Shown one piece after another: positions 1 through 4,731 of a stretch of 6,615 bases of DNA (position 1 is the stretch's first letter; each line of letters opens with the position of its first letter). The notes under the pieces were generated by a model. That model was not told where the DNA came from and searched no databases. It saw only the letters and a list, made by a program, of their open reading frames with translations. The translations under genes were made by a program, and so were the position numbers. Source of the stretch: Barnesiella sp. (lineage in GTDB: Bacteria; Bacteroidota; Bacteroidia; Bacteroidales; Muribaculaceae); contig JAAVEX010000040.1 of the NCBI GenBank assembly GCA_014801065.1, positions 2,257 to 8,871 on the forward strand. The letters are read 5' to 3'.

Positions 1-44
1 TATAACGCCCCCGGTGGTCAAAAAGTTGCAATATCATCCTTTTT

Positions 45-66
45 ATTATGGAATTTTTTCCATAAT
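45..66. promoter_or_regulatory. Perfect 9-bp inverted repeat upstream of fabD
   Basis: ATTATGGAA (45-53) and TTCCATAAT (58-66) are exact reverse complements around a TTTT loop. The arms are AT-rich and no clean T-tract follows on either strand, so this does not look like a normal intrinsic terminator. If the -7 element at 81-88 is real, the usual Bacteroidetes spacing would put the -33 box at about 58-61, inside the right arm. An operator that blocks the promoter is therefore one reading. The end of a transcript from an unseen upstream gene is the other. The repeat is seen directly; the function is inference. Confidence 0.4.
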
Positions 67-80
67 CCGATCTTTCTTTG

Positions 81-88
81 TAAATTTG
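81..88 (+). promoter_or_regulatory. Candidate Bacteroidetes -7 promoter element of fabD
   Basis: TAAATTTG followed by C matches the Bacteroidetes sigma-ABfr -7 consensus TAnnTTTG exactly. It lies 34 bases before the fabD ATG, which would give a 5' leader of roughly 25-30 bases. No good TTTG -33 box is visible at the expected distance, where TTCC is found instead. The stretch between this element and the ATG is A-rich and lacks a Shine-Dalgarno sequence, which is normal in this phylum. Confidence 0.45.
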
Positions 89-122
89 CGATCCAATTAA
101 AGATAAACCAAAATCAATCAGA

Positions 123-1001
123 ATGAAAGCATTTGTTTTCCCCGGACAGGGCGCCCAGTTTGTTGGAATGGGCAAAGAGCTTTATGACACCAACGAGACA
201 GCTCGGGAAATGTTTGAAAAAGCAAACGAAATCCTCGGATTCCGTATCACAGACATAATGTTTAACGGCACTGACGAAGATCTCAAGCAGACCAAGGTGA
301 CTCAGCCTGCCATCTTCCTCCACTCAGTGATCCTCGCCAAGACTATGGGCGAAGAGTTTAACCCCGACATGGTTGCCGGTCACTCTCTCGGCGAATTTTC
401 AGCACTGGTTGCTGCCGGCGCGCTTACGTTTGAAGACGGTCTGCGCCTTGTAGCTGCCCGCGCTATGGCTATGCAGAAAGCCTGTGAGCTCAAACCTTCT
501 ACGATGGCTGCCGTGCTCGCCCTCCCCGACGAAAAGGTTGAGGAAGTGTGTCAGGGCATCGACGGCGTTGTGGTGTGTGCCAACTACAACTGCCCCGGTC
601 AGATCGTGATCTCCGGTGAAATCGAAGCTATCGATGCTGCTTGCGAACAGCTGCTTGCTGCCGGTGCGAAACGCGCCCTCAAGCTCAAAGTGGGCGGTGC
701 GTTCCACTCTCCTTGCATGGAGCCGGCCCGCGCCGAACTCGCCGAAGCGATCGAACACACCGAAGTGTCCACTCCTATCTGCCCCGTTTATCAGAACGTT
801 GACGCTCTGCCCCACACCGATCCCGCTGAAATCAAGGCCAACCTCGTGGCTCAGCTGACAGCTCCCGTGCGCTGGACTCAGACCGTTAAAAATATGATTG
901 CCGACGGCGCTACTGAATTCGTTGAACTCGGCCCGGGCAAAGTGCTTCAGGGTCTGGTTGCAAAGATCGACCGCGCCATGACCGTTTCCGGCCGTCAATA
1001 A
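123..1001 (+). CDS. fabD: Malonyl-CoA:acyl-carrier-protein transacylase (FabD)
   Basis: This cytoplasmic type II fatty-acid-synthesis enzyme moves malonyl from malonyl-CoA to the phosphopantetheine thiol of acyl carrier protein, supplying the two-carbon extender. The 292-residue length is close to the usual size of about 300. Visible landmarks are FPGQGAQ (6-12), the nucleophile elbow GHSLGE with Ser88, Arg113 that binds the malonyl carboxylate, the NYNCPGQIVISG stretch (154-165), catalytic His195 in GGAFHSP, Gln244 in LVAQLTAPVRW, and the C-terminal ELGPGKVL (268-275). These match the E. coli catalytic set Ser92, Arg117, His201 and Gln250. The ATG at 123 gives the standard N-terminus (MKAFVFPGQG) and sits 34 bases after a promoter-like element. 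A strong terminator follows, so the gene is probably monocistronic or the last of its unit. It is not next to other fab genes in this window. The gene looks intact. Confidence 0.97.
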   Translation: MKAFVFPGQGAQFVGMGKELYDTNETAREMFEKANEILGFRITDIMFNGTDEDLKQTKVTQPAIFLHSVILAKTMGEEFNPDMVAGHSLGEFSALVAAGALTFEDGLRLVAARAMAMQKACELKPSTMAAVLALPDEKVEEVCQGIDGVVVCANYNCPGQIVISGEIEAIDAACEQLLAAGAKRALKLKVGGAFHSPCMEPARAELAEAIEHTEVSTPICPVYQNVDALPHTDPAEIKANLVAQLTAPVRWTQTVKNMIADGATEFVELGPGKVLQGLVAKIDRAMTVSGRQ

Positions 1002-1036
1002 TAATCTGTCAACAAACAGAGCACAAAATTTCAACT

Positions 1037-1078
1037 GGGCTGACCGGCTTAATCTCAGCCGGTCGGCCCTTGTTTTTT
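1037..1078 (+). terminator. Intrinsic terminator after fabD
   Basis: A 13-bp stem pairs GGGCTGACCGGCT (1037-1049) with AGCCGGTCGGCCC (1057-1069). There is one G-U wobble, and the loop is TAATCTC. A T-rich tract, TTGTTTTTT (1070-1078), follows immediately. It begins 35 bases after the fabD stop and ends 22 bases before the next start, so the carbonic anhydrase unit must rely on read-through or on a promoter that overlaps this structure. Confidence 0.93.
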
Positions 1079-1100
1079 CACCCCAACGTCCGCACTTATC

Positions 1101-1643
1101 ATGATCGACGAAATATTAGCCTACAACCGCGAATTTGTGGCCCGCAAAGAATATCAACAGTTCGCCACATCGAAATATCCCGACAAACGAATCGCCATTG
1201 TCACCTGCATGGACACACGCCTCGTCACCCTTCTGCCGGCGGCACTCGGCTTCCGCAATGGCGACGTTAAGATCATCAAAAATGCCGGAGGAACCATCAC
1301 CAACCCTTTCGATTCGACGATGCGCTCTCTCCTGGTGGCCATCTACGAACTGGGAGTCAACGAAATCATGGTGATCGGCCACACCGGATGCGGGGTGCAG
1401 GGCATGAACGCAGCCCACATGCTCAAACTGATGCGCGAGCGCGGTGTCGACGACGAACACATCTCGCTCATGCGTCATTGCGGAATCGATCTCGACTCGT
1501 GGCTTCATGGATTTGACGATTCCGAAACCGCCGTTCATGAAACATCGGATCTGATCCGCAACCACCCCCTCGTGCCCCACGACATCACCGTGCGCGGCTT
1601 TATGATCAATTCCGAAACAGGTCTGCTCACTCTCCTCGACTGA
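1101..1643 (+). CDS. Beta-class carbonic anhydrase (short Cab-like type)
   Basis: It is predicted to catalyse reversible hydration of CO2 to bicarbonate in the cytoplasm with one Zn per subunit. The zinc ligands and catalytic dyad are visible: Cys36, Asp38 and Arg40 in VTCMDTR, and His94 with Cys97 in GHTGCG. The NAGG motif (61-64) is also present. At 180 residues it belongs with the short beta-CAs such as methanoarchaeal Cab and mycobacterial Rv1284 rather than the roughly 220-residue E. coli Can/CynT type. The ATG at 1101 starts MIDEILAYNREF, a normal N-terminus, and no Shine-Dalgarno is seen. Only one base separates its stop from the next ATG, so it is almost surely cotranscribed and translationally coupled with the RNA methyltransferase. 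Bicarbonate feeds acetyl-CoA carboxylase, which makes the FabD substrate, so the neighbourhood makes metabolic sense, although the terminator separates the two units. Exact subtype and substrate range are not provable from sequence alone. Confidence 0.93.
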   Translation: MIDEILAYNREFVARKEYQQFATSKYPDKRIAIVTCMDTRLVTLLPAALGFRNGDVKIIKNAGGTITNPFDSTMRSLLVAIYELGVNEIMVIGHTGCGVQGMNAAHMLKLMRERGVDDEHISLMRHCGIDLDSWLHGFDDSETAVHETSDLIRNHPLVPHDITVRGFMINSETGLLTLLD

Positions 1644-1644
1644 T

Positions 1645-2457
1645 ATGCCGATAGTAACCGTCAACGATCTGGAATCGCCCGAGGTCAGCATCTACAGCGC
1701 GCTGACCGAGGCTCAGCTGCGCAATCGGCTCGACCCGGAGCGGGGCATATTCATCGCCGAATCGCCAAAAGTGATCCGTGTGGCCATAAACGCCGGCTAC
1801 ACCCCGCTGTCGATGCTCTGCGAGGAGCGTCACATTGCGGGAGATGCCGCCGATATAATAGCCCGGTTTCCCGAGATGCCGGTCTACACCGGAAGCAGGG
1901 ATCTTCTGGCTCGATTGACCGGCTACAAGCTGACTCGCGGAGTGCTCTGCGCCATGCGTCGCAAACCCCTGCCCTCCCCCGTGGAAATATGCTCGGGCGC
2001 TCATCGCGTGGCCGTGATCGACAGCGTTGTCGACACAACCAACATAGGAGCTATCTTTCGCAGTGCTGCTGCCCTCGGGATCGATGCCGTGCTCCTGACC
2101 CCGACTTCATGCGACCCGCTCAATCGTCGCGCGGTCCGCGTGTCGATGGGCACAGTGTTTCAAATCCCCTGGACATGGATCGATCAGCCGCTGACATCAC
2201 TCAACGAGATAGGATTCAAGACCGTGGCCATGGCCCTGACCGACCGATCCATATCGATCGACGACCCTCAACTGGCCCGCGAGCCGCGACTCGCCATAAT
2301 CCTCGGCACAGAAGGCGACGGCCTCGCCGAGCAAACGATCAGCGAGGCCGACTATACAGTGCGCATTCCGATGGCCCACGGAGTAGACTCTCTCAACGTG
2401 GCCGCCGCATCGGCGGTAGCCTTCTGGCAGCTACGATACAACGGTGAATCCTGCTGA
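1645..2457 (+). CDS. SpoU/TrmH-family RNA 2'-O-ribose methyltransferase
   Basis: This is a predicted S-adenosylmethionine-dependent enzyme of the SPOUT class that methylates the 2'-OH of a ribose in tRNA or rRNA. The 270-residue protein has an N-terminal substrate-binding region with the FIAESPKVI stretch (36-44), which resembles the L30e-like domain of 23S rRNA methyltransferases, then the trefoil-knot catalytic domain. The three SpoU motifs are present: motif 1 NIGAIFRSA (133-141), with the catalytic-type Arg139; motif 2 ILGTEGDGL (219-227); and motif 3 IPMAHGVDSLNVAAASAVAF (241-260). Motif 1 begins DTTN rather than the commoner DPxN, a variant rather than a defect. The start follows the carbonic anhydrase stop by one base. 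The last 27 bp overlap the 3' end of the convergent permease. The target nucleotide cannot be assigned (RlmB, TsnR and TrmH types are all possible), so no symbol is given. Confidence 0.92.
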   Translation: MPIVTVNDLESPEVSIYSALTEAQLRNRLDPERGIFIAESPKVIRVAINAGYTPLSMLCEERHIAGDAADIIARFPEMPVYTGSRDLLARLTGYKLTRGVLCAMRRKPLPSPVEICSGAHRVAVIDSVVDTTNIGAIFRSAAALGIDAVLLTPTSCDPLNRRAVRVSMGTVFQIPWTWIDQPLTSLNEIGFKTVAMALTDRSISIDDPQLAREPRLAIILGTEGDGLAEQTISEADYTVRIPMAHGVDSLNVAAASAVAFWQLRYNGESC

Positions 2458-2637
2458 TTCAATGGCTGCTATCAGCGATGCGGAGTCGTGAACGCCCTCC
2501 ACGGTGGCTATTCCCGAACCGAGATTGACATCCACCGCCTCAACGCCGTCGATCTTCTCTATAGCCGAACGCACGGATGCCTGACAGTGAGGACAGTTCA
2601 TTCCTTTCACCTGATACTTTGTGATTTTCTTTTCCAT
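2431..2637 (-). other. HMA module of the permease, with a possible internal start
   Basis: Met347 of the permease opens MEKKITKYQVKGMNCPHC, which reads like the complete N-terminus of a stand-alone CopZ-type chaperone. Initiation there would give a 68-residue protein ending at the same TAG. The bases before this ATG code for the linker RNIINNRNTINIED and are conspicuously AT-rich within a GC-rich gene, like the leader sequences used for initiation in this phylum. Separate translation is inference. An equally good reading is an old gene fusion whose former intergenic DNA now encodes the linker. Confidence 0.25.
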
Positions 2638-3675
2638 ATCTTCGATATTAATTGTATTGCGGTTATTGATTATATTTCTGACAATCGCGCCCACGATCAG
2701 CAAAGCGAGTATCACTCCGGCTGCCACCTGAAGCCATCCCAATGTGTGAACCCCCGGATGGCAGCAGCCACCGTCGGCGGAGCTGAACAGGAACCACCGG
2801 CGAGGAAGTAACCAATCGACCAGCAGACCGAAACCGACAGCTCCAACTATGATCGACGCGATATAAGTCATAGCGGCTTTGCGCCCCATTTCGCGTGAGA
2901 TCAGAGTATAGGAAGCGAAATTAGCAGCAGGACCGGCCATAAGGAGCACGAGTGCAGTGCCGGGCGACAGGCCCTTGATCATCAACGACATGGCTATGGG
3001 GATCGAACCGGTGGCACATACATACATCGGAATGGAAATCACCAGAACCACCGCCATGGCAAGCAACGGACGGTCAGAAAACACAGTGAACCACTCCGAG
3101 GGGACATAGATGGCGATAAGCGCGGCTATCTGGAGTCCGACGATCAGCCATCCGCCGATACTCCCCACCAGGTCGACAAAGCCATAGCGCAACGCATCGC
3201 CACATTTCTTGACGAATGATCGACCGCACTGTCCGCTCTGCTCGTCAGGGCTTGACACCGAAGTCCGACACCGCGACGGGTCGACACGACCCACCAACCA
3301 TCCGCCAAACACCGAAGTGATCAACGCCGCAACCGGGCGAATCACAGCAAATGCCGGTCCGAGCAACGACCATGTAGCCGCGATCGAATCCGCACCGGTC
3401 TGCGGTGTGGCTATAAGAAATGAGGTGGAGGCAGCTTTCGATGCTCCCCCGCGATGCATGGCGATCGCCGTAGGGAGGACGCCGCATGAACATAGCGGAA
3501 GGGGCACGCCTATCATGGCGGCCTTGACTACCGGGGCGAGTCCGCTGCCTGAAAGATGACGTGACATTGACCGCTGCGACACAAACGCATGCATCACACC
3601 GGCAATCAAAAAACCCAACAATATATAAGGGGCCATCTGACAAAGCATATAGGCCATCGATTCGAGAAATTCCAT
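2431..3675 (-). CDS. SO_0444/YraQ-family metal efflux permease with C-terminal HMA domain
   Basis: A 414-residue inner-membrane protein, predicted to export a heavy metal, with Cu or Zn most likely by family. Approximately eight or nine hydrophobic segments run from 7-31 to 311-333. The hallmark PLPLCSCGVLP (58-68, Cys62/Cys64) and the matching second-half region CATGSIPIA (220-228) with GLSPGTALVLLMAGPAANF (235-253) are typical of the DUF318/ArsP-like permease superfamily. A soluble loop (131-160) holds Cys136, Cys150 and Cys158. A short GGCCHPGVH stretch (302-310) precedes the last membrane segment and may be a reduced version of the Cys/His-rich linker seen in relatives. The C-terminal 68 residues form an HMA domain with GMNCPHC (358-364). 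The gene lies 96 bp downstream of the HMA-AraC regulator. Its 3' end overlaps the convergent methyltransferase by 27 bp. Organoarsenical or another soft metal is an alternative substrate. The family call is firm; the substrate is inference. Confidence 0.88.
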   Translation of the reverse strand: MEFLESMAYMLCQMAPYILLGFLIAGVMHAFVSQRSMSRHLSGSGLAPVVKAAMIGVPLPLCSCGVLPTAIAMHRGGASKAASTSFLIATPQTGADSIAATWSLLGPAFAVIRPVAALITSVFGGWLVGRVDPSRCRTSVSSPDEQSGQCGRSFVKKCGDALRYGFVDLVGSIGGWLIVGLQIAALIAIYVPSEWFTVFSDRPLLAMAVVLVISIPMYVCATGSIPIAMSLMIKGLSPGTALVLLMAGPAANFASYTLISREMGRKAAMTYIASIIVGAVGFGLLVDWLLPRRWFLFSSADGGCCHPGVHTLGWLQVAAGVILALLIVGAIVRNIINNRNTINIEDMEKKITKYQVKGMNCPHCQASVRSAIEKIDGVEAVDVNLGSGIATVEGVHDSASLIAAIESAGFTVVS

Positions 3676-3771
3676 CTTAAGTGTAAAATTACAGTTTCAA
3701 CACCGCGAAGTTACACCATTATATCAAAGGAATTCTTACAACATCTCCGCAATTTCTTGCACAATTCGGCA
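3676..3771 (-). promoter_or_regulatory. AT-rich 96-bp control region between HMA-AraC gene and permease
   Basis: This is the only sizeable non-coding stretch in the minus-strand cluster. On the plus strand it contains TTACA at 3689-3693, 3711-3715 and 3736-3740, and the inverse TGTAA at 3682-3686. The three direct copies are 22 and 25 bp apart, close to two helical turns, as expected for AraC-family direct-repeat sites. The outer pair GTGTAA (3681-3686) and TTACAC (3711-3716) also form an inverted repeat. Just after the regulator stop is a weak hairpin (CCG-C-AATT at 3747-3754 with AATTCGG at 3763-3769) that lacks a T-tract. No exact TAnnTTTG box is present on the minus strand. Near matches are TAATTTTA, very close to the ATG, and TTCCTTTG, about 50 bases upstream. 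A promoter and operator are likely here, but their exact positions are not resolved. Confidence 0.45.
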
Positions 3772-4329
3772 TCATAGTTCGGAGAGCGGGGTCCGACGGC
3801 CGAGCGTTCGGAATTGTCCCGGCGTCATGCCTGTCACCTGCTTGAACGATCGAGAGAGATGGCCCTCGGAAGAATATCCGGCTGCGTCAGCGATCTCAGC
3901 CAGAGTCATGCGCTCATATTTGATCAACTCCTTGACGCGCTCAACTCTGAGCAATTTCAGATAGCTCTCTATCGTGCGCCCCTCGATCTCGGAAAATAGC
4001 CGGCTGATCACTGAATAAGACGCACCGACACGCTCGGCAAGATGCTGCGAGACAGTGATCCCACGATAGGTTTCAGGATTCCACACGCGATCGATCAGGA
4101 TCGCCTTGACCTGCTCTACAATCTCGCTTTCACGACTTTGGATAAGCTCGAACCCTTCGGCTGAAAGCCGGCGGGCGATCTCTGCAAGCGTCGAGCGGTC
4201 CGAAAGATCATCGATCAAAGCGTAGCCCAGGCCTACATCCTTCGCCGATACGCCATCGATCTCGCCGAGGATGCGCTCTACGGCCTTAACGCATTGACGG
4301 CACACCATATTCTTGATCAGCAGCTTCAT
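3772..4329 (-). CDS. AraC-type regulator with N-terminal HMA-like CxxC domain
   Basis: A 185-residue cytoplasmic DNA-binding protein, predicted to be a one-component metal-responsive transcription factor. Residues 1-65 look like an HMA fold: MKLLIKNMVCRQC with Cys10 and Cys13, then IDGVSAKDVGLG (24-35) and a closing helix-strand. The motif reads NMVCRQC instead of the usual GMxCxxC. Residues from about 72 form the AraC/XylS DNA-binding domain, with a first helix-turn-helix near ITVSQHLAERVGASYSVISR (91-110) and a second near LAEIADAAGYSSEGHLSRSF (143-162). The family signature MTPGQFR (168-174) closes it. There is no cupin or other sugar-binding sensor, so the HMA-like region is the obvious sensor. 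It starts 4 bp after folB and so is probably cotranscribed with rnr-folB, and it lies directly upstream of the HMA-bearing permease, its likely target. Activator or repressor cannot be told from sequence; AraC proteins are usually activators. Confidence 0.85.
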   Translation of the reverse strand: MKLLIKNMVCRQCVKAVERILGEIDGVSAKDVGLGYALIDDLSDRSTLAEIARRLSAEGFELIQSRESEIVEQVKAILIDRVWNPETYRGITVSQHLAERVGASYSVISRLFSEIEGRTIESYLKLLRVERVKELIKYERMTLAEIADAAGYSSEGHLSRSFKQVTGMTPGQFRTLGRRTPLSEL

Positions 4330-4333
4330 CTCA

Positions 4334-4705
4334 TTATGTTTCAGTCGTCCAGCTCAGTTCAACGGCCACTGACCGCAACTGCGCTCCGGCGATAGGCGGA
4401 TTGAGTTTGGCAACCCTCACCCTCCCGGCTATTATGGCGGGAAAGCGCTCCATGAGTGCCACACGCAAGCGTCCGCACACATTCTCAAGCAATTGTGAGG
4501 GCACCAACATCACCTCGCGCACCACAGCTGCGGCCTCCGCATAATTAAGCGTAGCATCCAGGCGATCATGGTCAACGGCCTCTCGGGCCGGATATTCGAT
4601 CCGGAGATCGACTTCAAAATCATTGCCGACGGCACGCTCCTGAGGGAGCACACCGTGGCGGGCCCTAATTGCAAGGCCATTGATCTCTATAACAATAGAT
4701 TCCAT
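4334..4705 (-). CDS. folB: Dihydroneopterin aldolase (FolB)
   Basis: This enzyme of tetrahydrofolate synthesis converts 7,8-dihydroneopterin to 6-hydroxymethyl-7,8-dihydropterin and glycolaldehyde in the cytoplasm. The 123-residue length is typical. Key family residues appear at canonical positions: HGVLPQER with Glu23, LNYAEAAAVV with Tyr55, SQLLENV with Glu74 (pterin anchoring), and VAKLNPPI with Lys100, the catalytic lysine. These correspond to Glu22, Tyr54, Glu74 and Lys100 of the S. aureus enzyme. The ATG at 4703-4705 lies 26 bp after the rnr stop, and the stop lies 4 bp before the HMA-AraC start, which implies a shared transcript. No other fol genes are in the window. The protein looks intact. 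A related tunnelling-fold epimerase (FolX) is less likely, given the full aldolase residue set. Confidence 0.93.
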   Translation of the reverse strand: MESIVIEINGLAIRARHGVLPQERAVGNDFEVDLRIEYPAREAVDHDRLDATLNYAEAAAVVREVMLVPSQLLENVCGRLRVALMERFPAIIAGRVRVAKLNPPIAGAQLRSVAVELSWTTET

Positions 4706-4731
4706 AGTCTGTCAGCGAGTAGCACCGGTTA

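Noticed and set aside
1..44. Possible end of an upstream gene or small RNA.
   Set aside because: Short open frames exist in two plus-strand frames but show no recognisable protein end. There is too little sequence to decide.
399..1034. Open frame of 211 codons on the minus strand, antisense to fabD.
   Set aside because: It is a shadow of the GC-rich codon bias of fabD. The translation has no recognisable domain, and fabD is complete with all catalytic residues.
1116..1691. Open frame of 191 codons on the minus strand, antisense to the carbonic anhydrase.
   Set aside because: The opposite strand holds a complete carbonic anhydrase with all zinc ligands. The antisense translation resembles no family.
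2402..2416. Strong GC hairpin (CCGCCG, CAT loop, CGGCGG), considered as a terminator for the permease transcript.
   Set aside because: It falls in the Ala codons of conserved SpoU motif 3 and has no T-tract on either strand.
1989..2447. Arg-rich 152-codon frame inside the methyltransferase gene.
   Set aside because: It is an out-of-frame translation of the SPOUT domain with low-complexity Arg/His composition.
2445..2461. Small inverted repeat TGAATC / GATTCA at the convergent junction.
   Set aside because: Only 6 bp, with no T-tract and lying inside coding sequence, so too weak to call a terminator.
3747..3769. Hairpin just after the HMA-AraC stop, considered as a terminator.
   Set aside because: The stem is 7 bp with a bulge and is not followed by a T-tract on the minus strand, so read-through into the permease is quite possible.
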